The notes: generated by a model not told the origin, from the sequence alone. Shown: positions 1 to 6,850, counted from the first letter of the stretch. The stretch is DNA of 12,612 nucleotides from Candidatus Nanopelagicales bacterium (GCA_030832365.1 JAURJF010000027.1:1-12612); one strand, 5' to 3'. Translations and numbers: made by a program.

Positions 1-296
1 CGTGATAAATCCTCTGCAGTTGTGGCATAGAGCTGAATAGAGCGAGGATGCTCACCAACTCCTGGCGTAATCATTCTTAAAGTTTCATTGTTACCTTCAA
101 TTAAGGCTCTTGCGGTAACCATCTCTGAGACAAAGAGTGCAGCGCCTTGTTCCCGGCAAAGCAATCGAAAAGCAGCATTGGTAATGCCAGCCATTGGAGC
201 AAGAACAACTGGCGTAGTTAAATCTAAACCGCCACCACGAATTGGAAGATGAAGCGGCTTTAGATCTAGCAGCCCAGTAGCCGTGGGGCTAACCAT
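1..296 (-). CDS. dusB: tRNA-dihydrouridine synthase DusB, N-terminal part (runs off the window)
   Basis: Flavoprotein that reduces specific uridines of tRNA to dihydrouridine in the cytoplasm. Only the first 98 residues are visible; the gene continues beyond position 1. The TIM-barrel opening is typical of the family: the FMN-binding segment VVLAPMAGITNAAFR, then LCREQGA, then SEMVTARAL. I chose the ATG at 296 because it is the only start ahead of the conserved HLPIRGGGLDL stretch. It lies inside the end of glyS and overlaps it by 31 bases in another frame, so the two are probably co-transcribed and translationally coupled. glyS followed by dusB is a known order in actinobacteria. The family is clear from the motif; assignment to the DusB subgroup rests on sequence resemblance and context. 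The catalytic cysteine lies outside the window. Confidence 0.88.
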   Translation of the reverse strand, partial: MVSPTATGLLDLKPLHLPIRGGGLDLTTPVVLAPMAGITNAAFRLLCREQGAALFVSEMVTARALIEGNNETLRMITPGVGEHPRSIQLYATTAEDLS

Positions 297-1641
297 GCCT
301 CAACCTGATCAATACTAATTCGTTCCTGCTTCATTGAATCACGCTCTCTAATTGTTACCGCGTTGTCATTTAAAGTATCAAAGTCAACAGTAATTGCATA
401 TGGAGTACCGATCTCATCTTGTCTGCGATATCTCCTTCCAATTGCTCCAGCATCATCAAAGTCAACGCTCCAATTCTTGCGAAGCGCTGCAGCTAAATCT
501 CTTGCCTTAGGTGAGAGGTCTGCATTTCTAGATAGCGGAAGAACTGCAACCTTTACTGGAGCTAGTCGATAATCAAGACGCAGAACCACTCTCTTCTCCA
601 TCTCCCCCTTGGAATTAGGCGCCTCATCCTCGCTATAGGCATCCATTAAGAAGGTTAGAGCGCAGCGATCAACGCCTGCTGCAGGCTCAATAACATAGGG
701 AAACCAGCGTTCATTCTTCTCTTGGTCAAAGAATGAGAGATCTTTGCCTGACTTTTCAGAGTGGGCCTTTAGATCAAAGTCGGTTCGATTGGCAATTCCC
801 TCAAGCTCTCCCCACTCAGTTCCAGCAAATTCAAAGTTATATTCAATATCAACAGTTCTCTTTGAGTAATGGGAGAGTTTCTCTTTAGGGTGTTCAAATA
901 AGCGCAGACGCTGCGGATTAATTCCTAAATCAACATACCAAGCAAGTCTGGTATCAATCCATTTTTATGCCACTCTTCATCACTTCCCGGGGCAACAAAG
1001 AACTCCATCTCCATCTGTTCAAACTCTCTAGTGCGGAAGATAAAGTTTCCTGGAGTAATTTCATTTCTAAAGGATTTTCCAATCTGGCCAATTCCAAATG
1101 GAGGTTTCTTTCGAGAAGTTGTTGCCACATTATCAAAGTTAATAAAAATTCCTTGAGCAGTCTCAGGTCTTAGGTATGCAAGACCAGATTCATCTTCAAC
1201 TGGACCCAGATAAGTTTTTAGTAGTCCTGAGAATTGTTTTGGAACGGTGAACTTTCCCTTATTGCCACAATGCGGACAGTTGATTTCAGATAAAGATGTT
1301 GGCTTCTTTCCATGCTTTGCTTCATAAGCTTCTTCTAGATGATCAGCGCGATATCGTTTATGGCACTCGGTGCACTCAGTTAGCGGATCGCTAAAGGTCT
1401 CAACATGGCCTGATGCTTCCCAAACTTCTTTAGCTAATATGACGCAGGAATCAAGACCAACAACATCCTCACGTCCTGTCACCATTGATTTCCACCATTG
1501 GCGCTTAACGTTATTTTTTAATTCAACCCCAAGTGGGCCGTAATCCCATGAGGCGCGAAGTCCGCCATAGATTTCAGATGAGGGATAGACAAAGCCGCGC
1601 CTCTTGGCCAGGCTAACAATTACTTCAAGACGATCTGCCAT
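266..1641 (-). CDS. glyS: Glycyl-tRNA synthetase (class II dimer type), interrupted by a one-base frameshift
   Basis: Charges tRNA-Gly with glycine; normally essential. Starting at ATG 1641 (GGAG six to seven bases upstream) the protein runs MADRLEVIVSLAKRRGF, then a zinc-binding insertion (CTEC and later CPHCG), then class II motif 2 (FRNEITPGNFIFRTREFEQME, in part). At TGGCATAAA near 967 the frame breaks and a stop follows after about a dozen codons. In the -1 frame the rest of the family sequence follows without a stop from WIDTRLAWYVDLGI through GTEWGELEGIANRTDFDL, motif 3 (AAGVDRCALTFLMDAY) and the anticodon-binding domain to TAG at 266-268. Restoring one base gives about 458 residues, normal for this synthetase. 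Because both halves are fully conserved, a sequencing or assembly error is more likely than a dead gene. A longer start at 1797 reaches through the promoter region and was rejected. Confidence 0.93.
961..966 (-). other. Frameshift point in glyS (run of five A on the coding strand)
   Basis: The coding strand reads CAT AAAAA TGG ATT GAT. The family sequence needs three bases between the Lys codon and the Trp codon, but only two are present. Adding one A (Lys-Lys-Trp) or one T (Lys-Asn-Trp) restores the whole downstream frame. The five-base A run is a typical place for a homopolymer undercall. Confidence 0.9.
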
Positions 1642-1668
1642 GGTGATCTCCATCCGGCTGGCTGCAGG

Positions 1669-1680
1669 CGGTGCGCACCG
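1669..1680. repeat. Perfect 12-base palindrome in the glyS 5' region
   Basis: CGGTGCGCACCG is a perfect inverted repeat without a spacer, 28 bases upstream of the glyS start and within its likely leader. It is GC-rich compared with its surroundings. It could be a site for a dimeric regulator or simply a small leader structure; the sequence does not decide. Confidence 0.45.
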
Positions 1681-1717
1681 GTCGCAGTTCACAAAGGAAG
1701 CTGGGCGCAGGATCCAA

Positions 1718-1723
1718 ATTTTA
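1718..1723 (-). promoter_or_regulatory. Candidate -10 element for glyS
   Basis: TAAAAT on the minus strand is the best -10 match upstream of glyS. It predicts a leader of about 70 bases containing the palindrome at 1669-1680. No convincing -35 is seen 16-18 bases further upstream. Confidence 0.35.
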
Positions 1724-1760
1724 CCCCCCGAGACACGCTTAAATCCCTTAACCCCCTTAA

Positions 1761-1775
1761 TGAAAATGATTCTCA
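1761..1775 (+). promoter_or_regulatory. Zur-like (FUR family) operator upstream of the ZIP transporter
   Basis: TGAAAATGATTCTCA is a 7-1-7 inverted repeat with six of seven positions paired. It closely resembles the zinc-repressor boxes of actinobacteria (TGAAAAT-N-ATTTTCA, from memory). It ends seven bases before the candidate -10 hexamer at 1783-1788, so a bound repressor would block RNA polymerase. Because it sits directly before a metal transporter gene, zinc-dependent repression by Zur is the simplest reading. A Fur site for iron is the alternative, since the wider 19 bases also match a Fur box at about 13 positions. Confidence 0.75.
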
Positions 1776-1782
1776 TTTGTGC

Positions 1783-1788
1783 TAACTT
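1783..1788 (+). promoter_or_regulatory. -10 element for a leaderless ZIP transcript
   Basis: TAACTT, preceded by TG one base upstream (extended -10), is followed by seven bases (CTGCCCC) and then the ATG at 1796. A start point seven bases after the hexamer would be the A of the ATG. There is no Shine-Dalgarno sequence, which agrees with leaderless translation. Confidence 0.55.
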
Positions 1789-1795
1789 CTGCCCC

Positions 1796-2659
1796 ATGAA
1801 CCTACCTATCCTTCTTGCCGCTGCAACCGCTTTAGCAACAGCAGCTGGCGGACTCCTTGCACTAAAGGCTAAAGATCGCCTCCATCTAGTTCTTGGCCTT
1901 GCCGCCGGACTTCTTCTAGGCCTTGTCGCCTTTGATCTCCTACCTGAAGTCTTTGAAATGTCTTCCGCAACACTTCTTGGAGCTCCTGCAGTCTCAGTAG
2001 CTCTTGTTGGTGGCTTTTTACTTTTACATCTATATGAGAAGTTCTTTGGAACTCATGAACCCGCAGAATCTGATTTCAGCGATGACCATAAGCATCGCGT
2101 AAATGTCGCAGGAGGCCTTGGAGCTTTTGCGATGGCTGGCCATGTATTTCTTGATGGCTTAGCACTTGGAGTTGCCTTTACTATCGATGAAAAACTTGGG
2201 ATTGCGGTCTTTGTAGCTCTCCTTGTTCATGCCTTCAGCGATGGATTAAACACTGTCTCGCTTCTTATCAAGAGTGGTAAGTGGACACGAAAAGGCATCT
2301 GGCTAATTGGTGTTGACTCAATCGCCCGCATAAGCGGAGCTGCTGTTGGTTCGAGTTTGGCACTGAGCGAAGATTTTACTGCTCTCTATCTAGCTACTTT
2401 CTCTGGAATTCTCATCTATCTTGCAACAAGTCATATCTTGCCCGAGGCACATGCTCGTCATAATTCTCGCTGGACGCTAGTGTCAACAATTGTTGGTGTT
2501 CTCATTATGTGGGGCTTAGTTAGTCAGTTAGAAGCTGTGCATGTTCATGGCCACGAATCTGGAATTGAACATGGTGATGAACATGGCGATGAACATGGCG
2601 ATGACCATGGCGATGAACATGGCGATGAAGAAGATCATGATGAAGAAGAGAATGGGTGA
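1796..2659 (+). CDS. ZIP-family metal (probably zinc) transporter with an acidic His-rich tail
   Basis: Predicted inner-membrane importer of divalent metal of 287 residues. Hydrophobic segments fill residues 1-80 and 105-245. The metal-binding helices carry HVFLDGLALG (His116, Asp120) and HAFSDGLNT (His145, Asp149), corresponding to the HN..DG and HE..HE motifs of ZIP proteins, though the second is reduced. A further SHILPEAH motif lies near 212-219, and a His-rich acidic loop (DDHKHR) near 97-101. The tail from about 249 to 287 is almost entirely His, Gly, Asp and Glu. I chose ATG 1796 because the longer frame from 1604 only adds the promoter region, and the residues from 1796 form a normal first membrane helix. 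A Zur-like box upstream supports zinc as substrate; this is inference, and ZIP proteins also carry Fe or Mn. The downstream zinc-ribbon gene overlaps its stop. Confidence 0.9.
   Translation: MNLPILLAAATALATAAGGLLALKAKDRLHLVLGLAAGLLLGLVAFDLLPEVFEMSSATLLGAPAVSVALVGGFLLLHLYEKFFGTHEPAESDFSDDHKHRVNVAGGLGAFAMAGHVFLDGLALGVAFTIDEKLGIAVFVALLVHAFSDGLNTVSLLIKSGKWTRKGIWLIGVDSIARISGAAVGSSLALSEDFTALYLATFSGILIYLATSHILPEAHARHNSRWTLVSTIVGVLIMWGLVSQLEAVHVHGHESGIEHGDEHGDEHGDDHGDEHGDEEDHDEEENG
2567..2626 (+). repeat. Five tandem 12-base units encoding Glu-His-Gly-Asp
   Basis: GAACATGGCGAT is repeated five times with single-base changes (GGTGAT in the first, GACCAT in the fourth). The units are in frame and encode residues 258-277 of the ZIP protein as EHGD-type repeats. 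The copy number is likely to vary between strains, because units of a multiple of three can be gained or lost without breaking the frame. Confidence 0.9.
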
Positions 2660-2834
2660 TATACGTGGGATTCCCACGCCAATATGCCCATATTGCGAGA
2701 GCACTTTAATAAATATAACTGCATCATTTAATCCTGAGAACTATGAGATTGAGATGTATTTGCTAGATAATGCAAGTTGCGCAGATTGTGGGGCGCTATT
2801 AACTGCCCCCACCCCTGCCAATCTGCCTGCCTAG
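2652..2834 (+). CDS. Small zinc-ribbon-like protein (CxxC...CxxC), coupled to the ZIP gene
   Basis: I do not recognise this 60-residue protein as a named family. It has two CxxC pairs, ICPYCEST (Cys12, Cys15) and SCADCGALL (Cys43, Cys46), with 27 residues between them, the layout of a zinc ribbon or a small metal or thiol site. The middle (NPENYEIEMYLL) looks folded, and there is no signal peptide or membrane segment. The ATG at 2652 sits inside the last codons of the ZIP gene and overlaps it by eight bases. The purine-rich stretch before it is only a weak ribosome binding site, so translation probably depends on ribosomes finishing the ZIP gene. The same frame is open further upstream, but there it only reads through the tandem repeat out of frame, giving a Met-rich nonsense sequence. 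Shared expression with a putative zinc importer suggests, but does not prove, a metal-related role. Confidence 0.72.
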   Translation: MGDIRGIPTPICPYCESTLINITASFNPENYEIEMYLLDNASCADCGALLTAPTPANLPA

Positions 2835-2870
2835 AGAGTTAAGAGAATTTGGTTGATATTTACCCTGCTG

Positions 2871-2891
2871 AACTCAGATAAATGAGTTTTT
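2871..2891 (+). terminator. Weak intrinsic terminator after the ZIP/zinc-ribbon operon
   Basis: AACTCA and TGAGTT form a six-pair stem around GATAAA, followed by a short T run to 2891. It lies between two convergent transcription units and would end the plus-strand one. The stem is AT-rich, so termination may be partial. Confidence 0.5.
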
Positions 2892-2896
2892 AACCT

Positions 2897-3502
2897 CTAA
2901 TCAAAGATTGGACCAACGCTTCTGCTTCTCTTAATTTCAAAAAATCCTGGATAGCTTGCTGCAAGTAATACTCCATCCCATAACTTTCCAGCTTCTTCTC
3001 CCTTTGGAGCAGGAGAAATTACTGGACCAAAAAATGCCGTTCCCTCTTTGGCGATAATTGGAGTCCCCACATCACTTCCAACTAGTGCTATTCCTGCCTC
3101 ATGGCTAGCAATAATTGCTTTATCAAAGCTTGAATCACTCTCTGCGCTAGCTAGATTTTCATCTGCGCCAACTTCTTTAAGAGCTTGGGTAAATAAATCC
3201 TGGCCTACATCCATTTTCTTTAAGTGAATTCTTGATGAGATAGCGCTATAGAGCGGAAGTGTTATCTCCTTCCCTTTTTTCTCTTGCGCAGCAGCAATAA
3301 CTCTTGTTGTCTGCCAGGAGCGAATGAGCCTTGCTTTATATTCCGGCGCTAGCTCTTTATCTTTATTTAGATGGGCTAGGCTAAATAGATTCCAGGTGAT
3401 GGAAATATCTCTTATCTTCTCAACTTCTAATAGCCAGCGCGATGTCATAAATGCCCAAGGACAGATTGGGTCAAACCAGAATTGCACATTACTTTTACTC
3501 AT
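2897..3502 (-). CDS. DsbA-fold reductase of the mycothiol-dependent Rv2466c type, single active-site Cys
   Basis: Predicted cytoplasmic thioredoxin-fold oxidoreductase of 201 residues. In mycobacteria the Rv2466c family uses mycothiol to reduce disulfides and can activate nitro compounds. The match spans the protein: QFWFDPICPW at the start, SRWLLEVEKIRDI, a helical insert with SSRIH, VGTPII (the cis-proline loop), AFFGPVIS and PKGEEAGKLWDG. The active site reads Cys14-Pro-Trp-Ala17, where Rv2466c has CPWC, and there is no other cysteine in the protein. It should therefore work by a one-cysteine mechanism with mycothiol or another thiol as partner, which is inference. ATG 3502 lies one base after the uppS stop, with GGAAAGG six bases upstream; the longer frame from 3529 runs into uppS. 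It is the last gene of the minus-strand run. Confidence 0.85.
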   Translation of the reverse strand: MSKSNVQFWFDPICPWAFMTSRWLLEVEKIRDISITWNLFSLAHLNKDKELAPEYKARLIRSWQTTRVIAAAQEKKGKEITLPLYSAISSRIHLKKMDVGQDLFTQALKEVGADENLASAESDSSFDKAIIASHEAGIALVGSDVGTPIIAKEGTAFFGPVISPAPKGEEAGKLWDGVLLAASYPGFFEIKRSRSVGPIFD

Positions 3503-3503
3503 A

Positions 3504-4226
3504 TCAAGCCTTTCCAAATCGGCGATCACGTTTTGAATAAATCTCTATTGCCTGCCAGAGCGTCTGCCTAGTCACATCGGGCCAGAGCACATCCATAAAG
3601 ACTAGCTCAGCATAAGCCGACTGCCAGATTAAAAAGTTTGATGTTCTCTGCTCACCTGAAGATCTTAAGAATAGATCTACATCACTCATTCCTGGCTCAT
3701 CTAGATATTTAGAAAAGAGACGCTCATTTATCTGATCTGCTTTGATTTTCTTCTTTGCTACATCTCTTGCTATCTCTTGGGCTGCAGATGCAATCTCTGC
3801 TCTTCCCCCATAATTAACACACATATTTAAGGTTAAAACTTTATTTTTCTTAGTCAGCTCCTGAGCAATCTCAAGTTCTTCAATTACCGACTTCCATAGC
3901 CGCTTTGGTGCGCCAACCCAGCGAATCCTCACCCCCATCTCATTCATCTGATCTCGCCTGCGCCTAATAACATCGCGATTAAAGCCCATTAAGAATTTCA
4001 CCTCATCCGGAGATCTCCGCCAATTCTCTGTTGAGAAAGCAAAGGCTGAGAGCTCTTTTACTCCAATTTCAATTGCCCCTTGGACTACATCAAATAAGGC
4101 AGCCTCTCCAGCTTCATGCCCCTTTGTTCTGGCAAGGCCGCGCGCTTTTGCCCATCTGCCATTGCCATCCATAACAAGAGCAATATGGTGAGGAATTTTT
4201 TCCTTAGCAACTTTTGGCGCCTTCAC
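3504..4226 (-). CDS. uppS: Isoprenyl (undecaprenyl/decaprenyl) diphosphate synthase, cis type
   Basis: Makes the long-chain cis-prenyl diphosphate that becomes the lipid carrier for peptidoglycan and other cell-wall polymers, by adding isopentenyl diphosphate units to an allylic primer. The 240 residues contain all family motifs: HIALVMDGNGRWA at 14-26 with catalytic Asp20, FAFSTENWRR at 62-71, NYGGRAEI at 138-145, and DLFLRSSGEQRTSNFLIWQ at 184-202, with the magnesium-binding Glu near 207. The start is the GTG at 4226, which overlaps the recO stop by four bases (GTGA), so the two are translationally coupled. The recO-uppS order is common in actinobacteria. Actinobacteria can carry two cis-prenyl transferases with different chain lengths. 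The product length cannot be read from sequence, so the symbol reflects the family. Confidence 0.93.
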   Translation of the reverse strand: MKAPKVAKEKIPHHIALVMDGNGRWAKARGLARTKGHEAGEAALFDVVQGAIEIGVKELSAFAFSTENWRRSPDEVKFLMGFNRDVIRRRRDQMNEMGVRIRWVGAPKRLWKSVIEELEIAQELTKKNKVLTLNMCVNYGGRAEIASAAQEIARDVAKKKIKADQINERLFSKYLDEPGMSDVDLFLRSSGEQRTSNFLIWQSAYAELVFMDVLWPDVTRQTLWQAIEIYSKRDRRFGKA

Positions 4227-4960
4227 AAGATTACTCTCTCAACCATGGGAAGTGAGCGCAAGTTTCGCTCCAGATGCCATTGCAGGTATGCGGCAATTAA
4301 GCCAGATGCCTCCCTGCGATTTTTTAGCTCGCTCTGCTCCGCTGCCTTCCAATCTCCACTTACTAGATTAGACATCAATTGAAGAGTTTCAAGAGCTGGA
4401 GTTGCTGAGGCAGAGGGTCGACAATCTAAACAAACTGATCCTCCGCCAACTAGCGAGAAGTATTTATGTGGCCCTGGCGCTTCACACCTTGAGCAAATTG
4501 TCATCGATGGGGCATAACCAGCGATTGACAGTGATCGAAGTAGATAGGCATCAAGAATTAGTGAAGGATCATGGCTCTGATGAGCAAGTGATTTAAGTGC
4601 GCCAGTTAGAAGGAGAAATTGTTGGAGCGCTGGCTCTCCCTCATTATTTGTAAAACGCTCAGCAGTTTCTAAAATCGCAGAGGCAATAGTCCACCTCTGA
4701 TAATCAGCAGAGATAGCATCGCCATAATTTTCGATAGCTTCAACTTGAGTAACAACATCAAAAGTCTTTCCGGTGTATAACTGGATATCGACATAGCTAG
4801 CTGGCTCAAGCCTTGCGCCAAACTTTGATTTAGTCCTTCTAACTCCCTTTGCAACAGCTCTTATACGACCGCGCTGCCTTGAAAAGAGGGTAACGATGCG
4901 ATCTGCCTCCCCAAGCTTCTGGGTTCTAATAACAACTGCCTCATCACGATAGAGCGCCAC
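4223..4960 (-). CDS. recO: DNA repair protein RecO
   Basis: Recombination mediator that helps RecR load RecA onto SSB-coated single-stranded DNA during gap repair and RecF-pathway recombination. The N-terminal OB-fold domain starts ALYRDEAVVIRTQKLGEADR and contains GRIRAVAKGVRR. The C-terminal helical domain holds a four-cysteine zinc site (CSRC then CLDC, about 18 residues apart), as in many RecO proteins. The protein has about 245 residues, normal for the family. Two GTG codons six bases apart can serve as start, at 4966 and 4960. I prefer 4960 because homologues begin two or three residues before the YRDE motif and because a weak AAG ribosome site lies about eight bases before it. It follows leuA closely and overlaps uppS. 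Confidence 0.92.
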   Translation of the reverse strand: MALYRDEAVVIRTQKLGEADRIVTLFSRQRGRIRAVAKGVRRTKSKFGARLEPASYVDIQLYTGKTFDVVTQVEAIENYGDAISADYQRWTIASAILETAERFTNNEGEPALQQFLLLTGALKSLAHQSHDPSLILDAYLLRSLSIAGYAPSMTICSRCEAPGPHKYFSLVGGGSVCLDCRPSASATPALETLQLMSNLVSGDWKAAEQSELKNRREASGLIAAYLQWHLERNLRSLPMVERVIL

Positions 4961-4982
4961 AAGCACAACTTAGAGCAGATAG

Positions 4983-6698
4983 TTATCGAAGTGCGCGATT
5001 GACCGCAGAAATCACCGCTTTTAGCGATGCGGTGGTCGTTGATGGATCAATTCCAACGCCCCAATAAGTTCCCCCATTAACGCTGCACTCAAGGTAGGCA
5101 GCAGCGCTTGCATCTCCGCCAGCGCTCATAGCATGTTCATAGTAATCAGCTACTTGGATATCAACTCCATAGCTCTGCATCACATTACAGAATGCAGAGA
5201 TAGGGCCATTACCACTTCCCTTAAGCGTTATCTGCTTTTGATTATCAAGAAGATCAACACTTAACTCAACATCTTTGCCAGCAGAGCTACTTTGATTAAG
5301 AGATGTGAATCTAAATCTTCCCCACCTATTATCTTCACTTGGCAGATACTCATCAACAAATATCTTCCACATCTGATCTGGAAATACCTCGCCACCTTGG
5401 TCTTCGGTATGAGATTGAATCACATGGCTAAATTCGATTTGTAGCCTTCTAGGAAGATCTAATTGATGCTCGCTCTTCATAACATATGCAACGCCGCCCT
5501 TACCAGATTGAGAATTAACTCTGATAACTGCTTCATAGCTTCTGCCGATATCTTTTGGATCAATTGGCAGATAAGGAACCGCCCAGGTGAAATCATCGAC
5601 TTGTTTGCCGGCAGCCTTGGCATCTCTTTCTAGATGCTCAAAGCCTTTCTTAATAGCATCTTGATGAGAACCGCTAAAGGCGGTAAATACCAGATCTCCG
5701 CCATAGGGATGACGCTCCGGAACTCTTAATTGATTTACATACTCCACAGTCCTTCTAATCTCTGGAATATCGCTAAAGTCAATCATCGGATCAATGCCAT
5801 GGCTCAATAAATTAAGCCCAAGAGTTACTAAACAGACATTTCCAGTCCGCTCGCCATTGCCAAATAGCGTTCCTTCAATGCGATCTGCTCCCGCAAGATA
5901 TCCAAGTTCTGCCGCAGCAACTCCAGTTCCGCGATCATTATGTGGGTGAAGACTTAGTACTATCGAATCTCGATACTTTAAATTACGCCCCATCCACTCA
6001 ATAGAGTCGGCATAAACATTAGGGGTTGCCATCTCAACAGTTGCTGGGAGATTGATAATGCTCTTATGAGTCGGGGTTGGCTGCCAGATGTCATTAACAG
6101 CGTTACAGACCTCGAGGGCAAATTCCAGCTCAGTGCCGGTGTAGGACTCAGGTGAGTATTCAAAGGAGATCTTGGTATCTGGCAGAGTTGAAACTAACTC
6201 TTTACATAACTTAGCTCCATCTACCGCTATCTTCTTGATCCCTTCTTTGTCCTGCCCAAATACAACTCTGCGCTGCAGAGTTGAGGTTGAGTTATAGAGG
6301 TGAACTACTGCGCTCTTTGCCCCAACTAAAGATTCATATGTTCTTCTAATTAAAGTATCTCGAGCCTGAGTCAAGACTTGAATAGTTACATCATCTGGAA
6401 TTAATCCATCTTCAATAATCTTTCTTACAAAATCAAAATCAGTCTGACTTGCGCTAGGAAAGCCAACTTCAATCTCTTTATAACCCATCTTGATTAGCAG
6501 GCTAAACATCGCTAATTTTCTAGGGACATCCATTGGATCAATGAGGGCTTGATTGCCATCTCTTAAATCTACCGAGCACCACTTGGGCGCCTCTTTCATC
6601 GTCTTACTTGGCCAGGTGCGATCATCTAATTTGATTGGAATAAAAGATGAGTAGCGATGCTTAGCCATCTTTGAGGCTTCTTGCTTTGGAAAATTCAC
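4983..6698 (-). CDS. leuA: 2-isopropylmalate synthase, long actinobacterial type
   Basis: First committed step of leucine synthesis: condenses acetyl-CoA with 2-oxoisovalerate. The 571 residues contain the TIM-barrel catalytic domain, with WCSVDLRDGNQALIDPMD at 40-57 (substrate and metal site Arg46-Asp47), SFEYSPESYTGTE near 178-190, the metal-binding HPHND at 251-255 and GNGERTGN at 280-287. A C-terminal domain from about 440, ending YWGVGIDPSTTTASLKAVI, is the leucine-sensing allosteric domain, so the enzyme is probably inhibited by leucine as well as being controlled at transcription. The start is GTG 6698 with an excellent AAGGAG seven bases upstream. It is preceded by a leucine leader peptide and attenuator-like hairpins in the 174-base gap after glnA. 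A few bases separate it from recO downstream. The Leu-biosynthesis partners leuB, leuC and leuD are not in the window. Confidence 0.96.
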   Translation of the reverse strand: MNFPKQEASKMAKHRYSSFIPIKLDDRTWPSKTMKEAPKWCSVDLRDGNQALIDPMDVPRKLAMFSLLIKMGYKEIEVGFPSASQTDFDFVRKIIEDGLIPDDVTIQVLTQARDTLIRRTYESLVGAKSAVVHLYNSTSTLQRRVVFGQDKEGIKKIAVDGAKLCKELVSTLPDTKISFEYSPESYTGTELEFALEVCNAVNDIWQPTPTHKSIINLPATVEMATPNVYADSIEWMGRNLKYRDSIVLSLHPHNDRGTGVAAAELGYLAGADRIEGTLFGNGERTGNVCLVTLGLNLLSHGIDPMIDFSDIPEIRRTVEYVNQLRVPERHPYGGDLVFTAFSGSHQDAIKKGFEHLERDAKAAGKQVDDFTWAVPYLPIDPKDIGRSYEAVIRVNSQSGKGGVAYVMKSEHQLDLPRRLQIEFSHVIQSHTEDQGGEVFPDQMWKIFVDEYLPSEDNRWGRFRFTSLNQSSSAGKDVELSVDLLDNQKQITLKGSGNGPISAFCNVMQSYGVDIQVADYYEHAMSAGGDASAAAYLECSVNGGTYWGVGIDPSTTTASLKAVISAVNRALR

Positions 6699-6737
6699 TT
6701 CTATACTCCTTATTGTTATTGGGTTTCTTTGCTACCG

Positions 6738-6789
6738 ATAACCGGTGCGTTAAAACCCCGAAGCGAGGAGACCGGTTATTTGGCCTCGC
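6738..6789 (-). promoter_or_regulatory. Leucine attenuator: mutually exclusive hairpins before leuA
   Basis: Three arms compete on the leuA strand. GCGAGG (6789-6784), in the last codons of the leader peptide, is perfectly complementary to CCTCGC (6768-6763). The same CCTCG also pairs with CGGGG (6760-6756) in a short hairpin followed at once by TTTT (6755-6752), a terminator form. Around it an outer nine-pair stem joins ATAACCGGT (6779-6771) with ACCGGTTAT (6746-6738). With leucine plentiful, a ribosome at the leader stop (6776-6778) covers GCGAGG and the terminator forms. With leucine scarce, a ribosome stalled on Leu codons frees GCGAGG to trap CCTCGC and transcription continues. The pairings are seen; the mechanism is inferred from classical attenuation. 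Confidence 0.72.
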
Positions 6790-6850
6790 CACGGCAGCGA
6801 AGAAGGAGTGTGCTCAAAAGAGCTAGGAGTAATAATTCGCTGCGTAACAT
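6776..6850 (-). CDS. Leucine leader peptide (24 residues, 10 Leu)
   Basis: Regulatory peptide whose translation senses charged tRNA-Leu. It begins MLRSELLLLALLS and goes on TLLLRCRGEAK. Leucines fill positions 2, 6-9, 11, 12 and 15-17, encoded by TTA, CTC, CTA, CTT and TTG. The ATG at 6850 lies 22 bases after the glnA stop codon and has no ribosome binding site. A good promoter places the transcription start at the ATG itself, so the frame is probably read from a leaderless mRNA. The stop codon lies in the 5' arm of the outer leader stem, as expected for ribosome-controlled attenuation of leuA, which starts 77 bases further on. Leucine leader peptides before leuA are known in other actinobacteria. 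The open frame continues upstream of 6850 in glnA, but that part is a shadow. Confidence 0.82.
   Translation of the reverse strand: MLRSELLLLALLSTLLLRCRGEAK

Noticed and set aside
961..969. Programmed -1 frameshift in glyS
   Set aside because: A -1 slip would give a correct protein, but T-AAA-AAT is a poor slippery heptamer (P-site mismatch) and five A are short for polymerase slippage; a missing base is simpler.
1604..1795. Longer ZIP reading frame starting at 1604
   Set aside because: The added residues overlap the glyS start and promoters; the frame from 1796 starts with a normal membrane helix after a fitting -10.
1642..1795. T-box riboswitch before glyS
   Set aside because: No T-box sequence, specifier loop or terminator is visible in the short leader.
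1642..1797. Longer glyS reading frame starting at 1797
   Set aside because: It reads through the candidate promoter and Zur-like box, adds residues unlike the family, and the inner ATG at 1641 has a good GGAG site.
2567..2626. CRISPR-like repeats
   Set aside because: The units are 12 bases with no spacers and are in frame within the ZIP gene.
2541..2651. N-terminal extension of the small CxxC protein through the ZIP tail
   Set aside because: It only reads the tandem repeat in another frame, giving a Met/Asn-rich sequence; ATG 2652 fits the conserved-looking part.
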